A DNA stretch of 64,000 nt, from the NCBI RefSeq assembly GCF_029626265.1, contig NZ_JARUBN010000001.1, positions 682,001-746,000 of the forward strand, written 5' to 3'. Positions 26,739-34,669 of this stretch are shown one piece after another. Numbering within the stretch: position 1 is the stretch's first letter; each line of letters begins with the position of its first letter. Origin of the DNA: Micromonospora sp. WMMD1102. GTDB taxonomy: Bacteria > Actinomycetota > Actinomycetes > Mycobacteriales > Micromonosporaceae. The position numbers and the translations under genes were made by a program. The notes beneath the pieces were generated by a model that was not told the DNA's origin, made no database searches, and saw only the letters and a list, made by a program, of their open reading frames with translations.

Positions 26739-27982
26739 CAGGTGACCTCCGCCAGGTCGTCGAGGAACGCACGCACGTCGGCAAGGTGGCCGTGGGTGTC
26801 GACTGCTGCGCCGACCTGTGCGAGTTGGTGGAGGACGCGGCGGGATCCTGCGCGGCGAGCGATCGGCAGCGCGGTGCGCGCGGTGGTGGCGGCCAGTTCA
26901 GGCTGCCTGGCAGCTACGTGCGCTGCGGCTTTGCTCGCGAGCGCGAGGGCGAAGTCCTGGCGGTGCAGTGGCGGTATGGCAGGAAGTGCCTCGGTGAGCA
27001 CGGCGACGGCCTCGTGCGGGCGCTCACTGAGCCGGAGACAGGTACCGCGGTGGACCTCGATGTATCCGCTCGTGCAGTAGGAGCCGTGCTCGCCTTCGGG
27101 CTTGCCAGGTCGGCGATCCGCTGCCCAGTGATGAGCGGCGTCGAGTAGGTTCATGGCTTCGCGGGCTCTGCCGGTCGCGGCGAGCGCGTGTGCGTGCTGC
27201 ACACGGATGGCCGCGCGCATGGGTGCAGGTACCTGTCGGTCGTAGAGCATTGCCGCTTCGGCGCACTCGATAGACCGCTTGGGTTGGCCGGCCATTAGCC
27301 AATGCTGACTGCTTCGGTACGTCGCCCAGGCCGTCATTGTTGGATCCGCGATCTGGTTCGACCAGCTAAGAGCTTTCTCCGTCCATACGTGACCGGCCGG
27401 GTGCTTATTGAGTGACTGGTTCAGCCATGCTGCGGATTCAGCGTACTGAGCGGCGAATCGGATGAGGTTGGGGCGGAGTTGGGCGGGCACGTCGCTGAGG
27501 AGTTGGTCGATTAGCGTGAGCTGATTGGCGACGCCGATGAGGGCGTATTCTGGTCCGAACAGTTTGTCGTTTTGGACCAGTAGATGCCACTGTGCTCGCA
27601 GTTGATAGAATGTTTCGTCCCAGCTGTGGGCTGGCGGCTGTGGCTGACCACCCGGGAGAGCGTTGCTGGATTCTGTGCGTCGTGGACTATAGAGATCGAG
27701 TTCGATGTCGGTGGTGGCGTCGAGGACGTGTCGTAAGGCTGCGCGGCGTTCCTCGCTGGGCCAACGGTGTTCTCCGCGCTCTAGCTTGCCCACCCAACGG
27801 TGATCGACGTACTGGGTGGTGAGATCCCGCTTCGGATAGAGCAGATTGAGCGCCGCATTGACGGCGTCTGCCAGTTCGGACCGGGACATGCACTGCCCAA
27901 GGCGTCGGGGTGATGGAATTCGCTGACGCGCCTCGGCGAGCACATGGTTGGGCGTGACCATTGTCTCCGGATGGCGGGGCAC
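26738..27982 (-). CDS. XRE-type HTH regulator with TPR-like C-terminus (copy 2)
   Basis: About 414 residues. GTG 27982 (VPRHPETMV) is preferred because GGAGG sits five bases upstream, and the paralogue in the same operon begins the same way. The N-terminal domain contains a helix-turn-helix with the conserved block YVDHRWVGKLERGEHRWPSE. The C-terminal 280 residues are helical repeats (AIRVQHAHALAATGRAREAM). This architecture suggests a ligand- or peptide-responsive repressor. It starts 29 bases downstream of the creatininase gene and overlaps the RibD-like gene. Confidence 0.8.
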   Translation of the reverse strand: MPRHPETMVTPNHVLAEARQRIPSPRRLGQCMSRSELADAVNAALNLLYPKRDLTTQYVDHRWVGKLERGEHRWPSEERRAALRHVLDATTDIELDLYSPRRTESSNALPGGQPQPPAHSWDETFYQLRAQWHLLVQNDKLFGPEYALIGVANQLTLIDQLLSDVPAQLRPNLIRFAAQYAESAAWLNQSLNKHPAGHVWTEKALSWSNQIADPTMTAWATYRSSQHWLMAGQPKRSIECAEAAMLYDRQVPAPMRAAIRVQHAHALAATGRAREAMNLLDAAHHWAADRRPGKPEGEHGSYCTSGYIEVHRGTCLRLSERPHEAVAVLTEALPAIPPLHRQDFALALASKAAAHVAARQPELAATTARTALPIARRAGSRRVLHQLAQVGAAVDTHGHLADVRAFLDDLAEVT

Positions 27983-28011
27983 TTGCACCTCCTTCCACTG
28001 GCAGCGGTCGA

Positions 28012-28725
28012 TTACTGTTCGTCTAGCAGGCTGGACAGATGATCGTCGAACGATTCCGCCAGGCTCGCCAGCAGGGCTCGGCCCTTGTCGGCGGTGCCGG
28101 CTGAGGGTCGGCCGATGATGCCGGTCTTCGTGTACCCGGCCATCCCGTGGACCAACAACATCGGTCGTTCATCCGCGATGTGGTCCCCATCGACAAAGTC
28201 GGCACCTACCGCTTGGGGGCACACGTGCAGCAGGATGGATACTTCCAGTTCGCCGGCGTGCATGTCCTGGTGTACGTCGCTGTCCAACCGGGCGGCTTCT
28301 CTGGCCCTCGTCCAGTCTGTCCTGGTGGGAAACAGCGTCATCGATCTCGGCGCTGCGGCGTTGGCGGTTTGCACGACATTGGAGAGTACGTAGTTGCCGC
28401 CGTGTCCGGAGACGATGGCCAGCCGGGTGATCCCACTTGCTACGAGGGAGGCGCGGACGTCCTCGACGATGGCCGAGAGGGTTTGATGGCTGATGCTGAC
28501 GGTGCCCGGCCAGCCGGCGTGTTCATGTGAGCAGGACAGCGTGATCGGCGGCAGGACTAGAACGTTGTGTCGCTGCGCGATGGACGCGGCGATCGCTGCG
28601 GCGACGATGGTGTCCGTGGCCAGCGGCAGGAACGAGCCGTGCTGCTCGAAGCTGCCGACGGGCAGCACCGCGATGCTCGGCGTGCGGGCGGCGATGTCGG
28701 TGCTGGTGGTGAGGAACGCGTCCAC
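28012..28725 (-). CDS. Creatininase/MftE/ArfB-family amidohydrolase
   Basis: 237 residues from GTG 28725. The metal-site signatures of the family are present: PVGSFEQHGSFLPLATDT (Glu27, His29, Asp38), SCSHEHAGWPGTVSI, VSGHGGNYVLSN and HAGELEVSILL. Members hydrolyse C-N bonds: creatinine, the mycofactocin precursor tail (MftE) or the FAPy formamide in archaeal flavin synthesis (ArfB). Beside a RibD-like deaminase, action on a pyrimidine or pterin-like intermediate is an attractive inference but unproven. It lies 12 bases after the upstream XRE gene and 29 before the next. Confidence 0.82.
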   Translation of the reverse strand: MDAFLTTSTDIAARTPSIAVLPVGSFEQHGSFLPLATDTIVAAAIAASIAQRHNVLVLPPITLSCSHEHAGWPGTVSISHQTLSAIVEDVRASLVASGITRLAIVSGHGGNYVLSNVVQTANAAAPRSMTLFPTRTDWTRAREAARLDSDVHQDMHAGELEVSILLHVCPQAVGADFVDGDHIADERPMLLVHGMAGYTKTGIIGRPSAGTADKGRALLASLAESFDDHLSSLLDEQ

Positions 28726-28737
28726 CCGGCCATTCTG

Positions 28738-30000
28738 TCACTGGCGGGTCACGGCGACGCGGTGTGCCTCAACGAACGCGCGTACCGACGCCAAAGTGCC
28801 GTGCGGGCGTAGCGCGATCGCGAGCGGCTGAGTCGCGCGGACGATGCGGTACGAGCCGGTCTCCTGGGCCAGTCGCAGTGCCCTTAATCCGTGGCCGGCG
28901 GCGCGTTCCCGATCGTGGTGGAGGAGACAGTCGGCGAGGTGAGCGTGCCACATCCCTCTGTCGATCGACGCGCTGACGGGTTGGTCGTCGAGGAGGTCCT
29001 CGAAGATCGCCTTCGCGGAGGCCGGATCACCGAGTAGCTGCCGACAGCGGGCTTCGACTGCGGCGACATACCGTGGGTCGCAGTGTCGCGCGAACTCGTC
29101 TTCGTCCCCGCTGTCGGCGCCGGCACTCCGAAGTTCCCGGTGGGCCGCCGTGATGGCGGTGCTCATGTCGGCGTCGCCACCGGCCGCCAGCGCCTCGGCC
29201 AGCCGGGTCAGGCAGAGGGCGCGCGTGCGCGCTGGCACCGGGCCGTGCGCCAGCGACCGGCGCGAGAGTGTGATCGCAGCCCGGACATCGCCGTTGTCGA
29301 GGGCACGCTGGCTTTGCCGCATGAGGGTGTACGCGACGAGCGGGCGGTCGCCGGCCTCGTTCGCGCGCAGGTGGGAACGCTCTAACCACACGCCGCCATC
29401 GGAGGACGTGTTGTCGGCAATCCAGCTCATGAACTCGGACCAGCGAGCGTCAACACCCGCCAGGTGCGCCCCACCGAGACGTCGTTGCAAGCGATCGAGG
29501 GCGTCGAGGTGCTCGCGCACCTGGAGGCCGAGCTCAGGCCACGTGCGCGAGGGCTGCGCGGTGATGCGGTTGAGCGCGCGCAGCCACGGCTGCGACTGGC
29601 CGGACAGGAGCTCGTCGTCAACGTGGCTGAGAACCAGGTGCGATGCCGGCGACTCGGACGTGGGGACGGGATGCGGGGGCGGAGCGTCAGGTGTGCGCCG
29701 CGGACTATAGAGGCCGAGTGCGATGTCGGTGCCGGCGTCCAGGACACGTCGGAGGGCCGCACGTCGTTCCTCGCTGGGCCAACGGTGCTCTCCGCGCTCC
29801 AGTTTGCCTACCCAACGGTGGTCGACGTACTGGGTGCTGAGATCGCGGTTGGGGTAGAGGAGATCGAGCGCCGCGTTGACAGCGTCGGCCAGCTCGGGCC
29901 GGGACATGCACTGGCCGTGTCGGTTGGGCGAGACGAGTGCCCTGCGGGCATCACGGAGCAGCTTGTTCGGCGCGATGACCGTCCCGGGGTGACGTGGCAC
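28738..30000 (-). CDS. XRE-type HTH regulator with TPR-like C-terminus (copy 1)
   Basis: 420 residues from GTG 30000, eight bases after GGAGG; the frame is open to 30105 but without support. The N-terminus nearly duplicates that of the 26738-27982 gene (MSRPELADAVNAALDLLYPN, then the WVGKLERGEHRWPSE block), while the C-terminal helical repeats differ more. It is the first gene of the operon XRE, creatininase, XRE, RibD-like. Two paralogous regulators in one operon may bind the same operator or respond to different ligands. Confidence 0.8.
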   Translation of the reverse strand: MPRHPGTVIAPNKLLRDARRALVSPNRHGQCMSRPELADAVNAALDLLYPNRDLSTQYVDHRWVGKLERGEHRWPSEERRAALRRVLDAGTDIALGLYSPRRTPDAPPPHPVPTSESPASHLVLSHVDDELLSGQSQPWLRALNRITAQPSRTWPELGLQVREHLDALDRLQRRLGGAHLAGVDARWSEFMSWIADNTSSDGGVWLERSHLRANEAGDRPLVAYTLMRQSQRALDNGDVRAAITLSRRSLAHGPVPARTRALCLTRLAEALAAGGDADMSTAITAAHRELRSAGADSGDEDEFARHCDPRYVAAVEARCRQLLGDPASAKAIFEDLLDDQPVSASIDRGMWHAHLADCLLHHDRERAAGHGLRALRLAQETGSYRIVRATQPLAIALRPHGTLASVRAFVEAHRVAVTRQ

Positions 30001-30193
30001 AGGCCACCTCCACAAACACGAACCTCTGCCGCAGCGTGACCAGGGGAAGACATGGAGTATGCGGGTCGAGGCGTAGCATCGCAGGCCGGACCGGCATCGC
30101 GCCACCCCCGCCCCCTTCGGTACGTTGCGGCGGTTCGGTAGCGAGATTCGGGCGGCCTTCTGCGGGGGTGCGACGGGATATTGTCGCGTCAGC

Positions 30194-30400
30194 TCAGCCT
30201 GAGGTATTCGGAGACGCGAAGCTGCCGGCGTGAATCTCGCTGATGAAGGTCTGCCATTGTGTCAAGTCGAATCGCAAACTCGGGCCGCCGGTGGTCTTGG
30301 AGTCGCGCACGAGAACGGATTCGGTGGCGAGGGCGACTTCGACGCAATTGCCATCGTCGCTACGAGTGGACTTACGCCACGCGTACTGCGGTGTGGTCAT
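30194..30400 (-). CDS. DUF397 protein
   Basis: 68 residues with the standard DUF397 sequence pattern: WRKSTRSDDGNCVEVA, VLVRDSK and the closing FDLTQWQTFISEIHAGSF. DUF397 proteins are small partners of XRE-DUF5753 regulators in actinomycetes, often controlling development or antibiotic production. Its ATG overlaps the regulator's stop as ATGA, so the pair is translationally coupled. Confidence 0.92.
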   Translation of the reverse strand: MTTPQYAWRKSTRSDDGNCVEVALATESVLVRDSKTTGGPSLRFDLTQWQTFISEIHAGSFASPNTSG

Positions 30401-31281
30401 GACGGGGCTCCCTTGTTTGGTGACAGGTGCTCTGCGGTCTCCCGCAGAAGGCGCATGCTCGACTCCCGAGACAAGGCTTTGGACTTAAGTCGGCCCTGGA
30501 GGCTCACGTACTGGTCCACCTCGTAGAGGTCGGTAAATACCAGATCTCGGGTGAGGGTGTCGACCGCGACAGCTCGGGAGCGTTGCGGATCACCATAGCG
30601 GTAGATGGAGTATGCCGATTTGGGCGAGCTGTGATCCGTGATGGTGGCGTTCATGGAAAGTATCCGAACAGTTACGGAACGATGCTTCTCGCAAAGGCTG
30701 ACGATGTGTCGAAACTGGTCGGCGACGATCGTGGGATCGGCGGCACAGCGTCGGATCGCAACCTCGTCGATGATGACCTCATACTCCGGACCGCCGACGG
30801 CGAGTAGCAGTTTCTGGCGGTGGGCGCGAGCGGCGACGGCGGCGTCAGGGTCGAACTTGTCGTTGTGGCGGCCGGGATCGCTGCGCAACCTCGCGTTGCT
30901 GAACTCCGCAGTCTGCAAGAGTCCTGGAACGAGCATGGTGTATTCGGTGATGGCCTTGGCGCCGCTCTCCAGGTCGGCGTATGTTGCCTGCCGGGCTCCC
31001 ATCTGGTCGGCATGCTCCATCCACCACCCGCGCGCCCAGCCATCCGCTGCTGCGTCCATGATCGCTGTCCGTCGCTTAGCGCCGACGGCTAGATAGTCGC
31101 AGATGCCACTGACCAAATCGATGTCGGGGCCGAGGTGACCATTTTCTAGGGCGCTGAGTTGCTGCCTGGAGAATCCGACGGCGCCTGCGAGCCGATCGCC
31201 TTGCATGCCGTGCTCCTCGCGTAGGCGCCGAATCTCGCATCCGAGCCACCGTCTTCGGACATAGGGACTGGGGCGGGTCAA
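30397..31281 (-). CDS. XRE family regulator with DUF5753 domain
   Basis: 294 residues from TTG 31281, six bases after GGAGG. The N-terminal helix-turn-helix reads IRRLREEHGMQGDRLAGAVG then FSRQQLSALENG, followed by the DUF5753 ligand-sensing domain (YTMLVPGLLQTAEFSNARLR, EVIIDEVAIRR, DLYEVDQYVSLQGRLKSKAL). It forms a classic pair with the overlapping DUF397 gene. Such pairs (WhiJ/BldB-associated type) usually repress a nearby or dispersed target. Its promoter faces away from the kinase operon across a 285-base gap holding the triple-repeat element. Confidence 0.9.
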   Translation of the reverse strand: MTRPSPYVRRRWLGCEIRRLREEHGMQGDRLAGAVGFSRQQLSALENGHLGPDIDLVSGICDYLAVGAKRRTAIMDAAADGWARGWWMEHADQMGARQATYADLESGAKAITEYTMLVPGLLQTAEFSNARLRSDPGRHNDKFDPDAAVAARAHRQKLLLAVGGPEYEVIIDEVAIRRCAADPTIVADQFRHIVSLCEKHRSVTVRILSMNATITDHSSPKSAYSIYRYGDPQRSRAVAVDTLTRDLVFTDLYEVDQYVSLQGRLKSKALSRESSMRLLRETAEHLSPNKGAPS

Positions 31282-31399
31282 CGGCGGCCTCCAGGATCAA
31301 TTCGGACCCGGTCGGCGATCACGGCCGACCGGGCGCATCCAAATGTAACCCGGGTAGCCGAATAAATGATCTTGGCGTCGTTGCCGGATCGGCACAAAC

Positions 31400-31490
31400 G
31401 TGCAGCTCAGATGGCGGTCGGACCGAAGGTCGGTACCCGAGGTCGGACCACAGGTGGGTATTCCCAGCCGTGTGCGATTCAGTGATCGTT
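31400..31490 (+). promoter_or_regulatory. Triple direct-repeat promoter/operator element, copy B
   Basis: Three direct repeats beginning GTCGG lie at 31417-31428, 31429-31441 and 31442-31453 (12, 13 and 12 bp), followed by GTGGGTATTCCCAG at 31454-31467. This matches copy A at 1835-1884 almost base for base apart from the one-base spacer insertion, and flanking similarity spans about 90 bp. The element ends about 100 bases before the kinase gene start. The shared layout suggests that one DNA-binding regulator, perhaps of OmpR/SARP type, controls both loci. Confidence 0.68.
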
Positions 31491-31566
31491 TATTCGTAAC
31501 GAGCTATGCACGGGTAGGTCACGTCCGAGCACGAGGGAGCCGGCGCGTGCAAGGAGTCCGAGCGCG

Positions 31567-34143
31567 ATGAGTGTGCAAGCGACGGTGGCGGCGAGGAGTT
31601 CGATGACGCACGGTGCCCGTCCCGGGTTGCGACGACGCTTGGCAGACGTGTCGGTCCGGGCGAAGGCAGCCTTGATTGTCGTGCCGACCGTTCTGGTCGC
31701 TGTGGTGTCGGCCGGGGTCGGGTTGTGGTCATCGGTTATGGAGGCCCAGTCGGCCGGACGCAGCCGAGTTCTGTTCGACGTCGCGTCGGCGGCCGGGCAG
31801 GCGACGCAGCGGTTGCAGGCCGAGCGGATCGCCGCCGTCAACGTGTTGCTGCCTAGCTCGACGGCGACGGCGGCCGATTTCGAACGTGCGGCGCAGGCGA
31901 CGGATGCGGCGATCGCAGATTTCGACGCCGAGCGGTCTGGTCTGGTTGACCCGCCCGCTGGCGTGCGGGCGGTGCTTGATCGCGTGGACGCCGGTCTGGC
32001 CGATGTCGAGTCGCAGCGACAGCGGGTACGCGGCGAGGGGGTCGTGGCCCTGTCGGCGGTGGCGTTCGGGTACCGGATCGTGATCGCCGATCTGGACGAA
32101 CTGCTGGTGTCGGTGGCGCAGGGCGGTGTTGATCCTCAGCTCGCCGATGAGATGCGGGCATCCGTAGCACTGTCGCGGGCGCGCGAGGCCGTGGGTCTGC
32201 AACAAGTGGCGGTGATTCAGGCGTTGGCGGCGCGACGGTTGACGCCAGCGCTGCACGCGGAGATCGTCGCGGCTCGGGCCGCGCAGGAAGAGGCGCTGCG
32301 GGAGTTCCAGGCGTTGGCACGGCCACGGTGGCAGGCACTGCTCGGCCGGACTTTGACGGGTCCGGACGTGGTGGCTGTGGCTCGGCTGGATGGCGCTGTC
32401 GCGAGCACCACCGTGTACCAGCCGGTCCGACTGCCGGGCGGTGCCGAGCAATGGAGCCGCGTGATGACCGCTCGGGCGAACCTGTTGGCGCACGTACAGA
32501 CCGACGTCGATGCGGATATCGCGGCCACTGCCGCTGAGGTGCGGGCGGATCAGCTGCGCGCGGCGCTTGCACAGGGCGCTGTTCTGCTGGCGATGCTGCT
32601 GGTCGCGATGTTGACCGCGTTGCAGGTGGCGCGGTCACTGATCACCCAGTTGTCCCTGCTGGAGTCGGGTGCACGGCGGGTAGCGGATGTGGAACTGCCG
32701 AGCCTGGTCTCTCGGCTGCGGGTAGTCACGGACCCAGCAAAGGCGCAGAGCATGGCCAAGGGGGCCGGTGGGGTCGCGGTGCCGGTGGTGGGTCGCGACG
32801 AAGTGGGCCGAGTCGCGCATGCCTTCAACGGCGTGCTGGGGGCCGCAGTCGACGCAACGGTCGGTCAAGCACGAGCTCGTGCCCAGGTCAGCGCGATGAT
32901 CATGTCGGTAGGTCGACGTGTGCAGGGCCTCACTGAGCTGTTGCTGGGCAGTATTGACCGGCTGGAACGGGATGAGGAGGACCCGGATCGGCTGGCCCGG
33001 GTGTTCGCGGTAGACCAGCAGGCGACCCGGCTACGCCGGTTCGCGAACAGCCTGCTCATCGCTGCCGGCGGAGGTCCCGGCCAGTCACAACGGGAACCGG
33101 TGGTGCTCGCGGATCTGGTCAACGCGGCGCTGTCGGAGGTGGAAGGCTTCGCGCGTATCACCGTTGGCAACCTGGTCGACGCGGAGGTCGACCCCCGCGC
33201 CATCGATGCCGTCAAGCAAATCACCGCCGAGCTGCTCGATAACGCCACCCGGTTCTCGGCCGATGAGCAGGTGTTGGTCACGGCGGTATGGCAGGGCCGC
33301 GACCTGCGAATCAGCGTGGTTGACGCAGGGATTGGAATGCGCGCGGAGCAACTCCAGCGGGCGAACGTGTTATTGACCAGCCCAGCGGCCGAGGTGGGTG
33401 TCACCGACCAGATGGGTCTGGTCGTGATCTCCCGTCTCGCGGCCGAGTTTGGAGTACGGGTCCACCTTCGCAGTGGTGAACCGGTTGGCCTGGTCGCCGA
33501 GGTGCTGGTGCCTGCCGATTTCGTTACCCGTGTTCATGTTCGGCAGATCGTGGTACACGGTCCCGCCCGTCGGCCCGCCGCCGAGCTTCCGGCTCCGCCC
33601 GCGAATCCCTACCCAGTTGAGGCTCCTACTACTGGCACCGGCTGGACCGGACCGGCAGCCCAGCCCCCCGACACGTCGGGTCGGACGCAGGTGTTGCCTC
33701 GGATACCCACTGCGGACGTGACGTTGGAGTTGCCCCGACTCACTCACGCTGCACTGCCGCTGCCGGCAGGCGGCCCAGCGTCGGAGCCGCCGCTGTTCCG
33801 ACAGATGGCCGAGGCATCACCGTGGTTGTGGCCGCAGACCGCGCCCGCTAGCGAAACGGCGAGGTTCTCCACCGCATCGGATGCGGGGTGGCAAGCGGCG
33901 GCTGCCGCCGCCGAGCCGGCGATCGACGGACACACGGTCTCGGGCCTGCCTCGACGACGCCCACAAGCCCACGTTGTTCCCGGGGGCGCCGGAGTCCCTG
34001 GGCAACGGCGATCGGGCGAGGCCGCCACCCGTATCGACCCGGCGGCAATCCGGGCACAGGTCGCCGGGACCATGCGTGGCCTACGAGCCGCCGTCGCTCA
34101 TCACCCCCCTCACGCTGCTACATCGACAGGAGCACCCTCATGA
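31567..34143 (+). CDS. NIT-domain sensor histidine-kinase-like protein (conservon CvnA type)
   Basis: 858 residues. TM1 lies at about 32-56, then a helical extracellular nitrate/nitrite-sensor-like (NIT) domain, TM2 at about 333-357, a HAMP-like linker, and a kinase core with N-box ELLDNATRFS (about 555), G1 box VVDAGIGM and G2-like MGLVVISRLAAEFGVRVHL. At the expected phosphoacceptor helix, where relatives read LDHLATR, this protein has VDQQATRLRR (about 482), so autophosphorylation is doubtful. A Pro/Ala-rich tail of about 170 residues follows. The stop overlaps the roadblock gene (ATGA), as in conservons, but the DUF742 and GTPase genes of a full conservon are absent. Confidence 0.85.
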   Translation: MSVQATVAARSSMTHGARPGLRRRLADVSVRAKAALIVVPTVLVAVVSAGVGLWSSVMEAQSAGRSRVLFDVASAAGQATQRLQAERIAAVNVLLPSSTATAADFERAAQATDAAIADFDAERSGLVDPPAGVRAVLDRVDAGLADVESQRQRVRGEGVVALSAVAFGYRIVIADLDELLVSVAQGGVDPQLADEMRASVALSRAREAVGLQQVAVIQALAARRLTPALHAEIVAARAAQEEALREFQALARPRWQALLGRTLTGPDVVAVARLDGAVASTTVYQPVRLPGGAEQWSRVMTARANLLAHVQTDVDADIAATAAEVRADQLRAALAQGAVLLAMLLVAMLTALQVARSLITQLSLLESGARRVADVELPSLVSRLRVVTDPAKAQSMAKGAGGVAVPVVGRDEVGRVAHAFNGVLGAAVDATVGQARARAQVSAMIMSVGRRVQGLTELLLGSIDRLERDEEDPDRLARVFAVDQQATRLRRFANSLLIAAGGGPGQSQREPVVLADLVNAALSEVEGFARITVGNLVDAEVDPRAIDAVKQITAELLDNATRFSADEQVLVTAVWQGRDLRISVVDAGIGMRAEQLQRANVLLTSPAAEVGVTDQMGLVVISRLAAEFGVRVHLRSGEPVGLVAEVLVPADFVTRVHVRQIVVHGPARRPAAELPAPPANPYPVEAPTTGTGWTGPAAQPPDTSGRTQVLPRIPTADVTLELPRLTHAALPLPAGGPASEPPLFRQMAEASPWLWPQTAPASETARFSTASDAGWQAAAAAAEPAIDGHTVSGLPRRRPQAHVVPGGAGVPGQRRSGEAATRIDPAAIRAQVAGTMRGLRAAVAHHPPHAATSTGAPS

Positions 34144-34550
34144 CCGCCCCCACCTCTGTCCGCCGCCCTCAACTCAATGCCGTCTTGGACGGCTTGGCGG
34201 AGCGGATGCCCGCCGTGGCCCATGTGGTCGCCGTGTCCGCCGATGGGCTGCTATTGGCGAGTACCACAGCGCTGAGTACCGATCGGGGGGATCAACTCGC
34301 CGCGATCGTCTCGGGGTTGGTCAGTCTGGGTCGCGGCGCCAGCGAACTGCTCCAGACCGGTGGTGTGCAGTTCCAACTGCTGATGATGCAGGACGGCGTC
34401 CTCGTCGTGCAGCAGGTACCGGATGGCTCGTCGCTGGCCGCGTTGGCCCGTGCCGACTGCGACCCGTCGCTCGTCGCCTATGAACTGGCGAACCTGGCGG
34501 TCCGGATCGGCGAAGCGATGGGACCCGGACCCCGGCCGCAGACCGACTGA
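34140..34550 (+). CDS. Roadblock/LC7-domain protein (CvnB-like)
   Basis: 136 residues, starting in an ATGA overlap with the kinase gene. The sequence is a textbook roadblock domain: VAHVVAVSADGLLLASTTAL, LAAIVSGLVSLGRGASELL and GVLVVQQVPDGSSLAALARA. In actinomycete conservons this subunit links the kinase-like protein to a small GTPase; no GTPase is encoded here, so its partner may be the kinase itself or a distant protein. It is followed by a 119-base gap with a hairpin and then the solute-binding lipoprotein gene. Confidence 0.88.
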   Translation: MTAPTSVRRPQLNAVLDGLAERMPAVAHVVAVSADGLLLASTTALSTDRGDQLAAIVSGLVSLGRGASELLQTGGVQFQLLMMQDGVLVVQQVPDGSSLAALARADCDPSLVAYELANLAVRIGEAMGPGPRPQTD

Positions 34551-34620
34551 TCCCCTGCCGGCGCTGCTGGCGCCGTTCGGAAGCCTGCCAACTCTCGAAG
34601 CCGACGACGCACCCCCGCTA

Positions 34621-34650
34621 CGCCCATCCCCATCTCCTTGCTGATGGGCG
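34621..34650 (+). promoter_or_regulatory. RNA hairpin before the solute-binding protein gene
   Basis: A perfect 8-bp stem, CGCCCATC/GATGGGCG with a 14-base loop, ends about 20 bases before the GTG start of the solute-binding lipoprotein. No U-run follows. It could be a weak terminator between the signalling pair and the transporter genes, or an mRNA-stabilising or processing hairpin that raises expression of the first transporter gene. Confidence 0.45.
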
Positions 34651-34669
34651 CGAATACGAAAGGAATCAT

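Noticed and set aside
31567..34550. Complete conservon (cvnABCD)
   Set aside because: Only the kinase-like and roadblock genes are present; no DUF742 or small GTPase gene follows.
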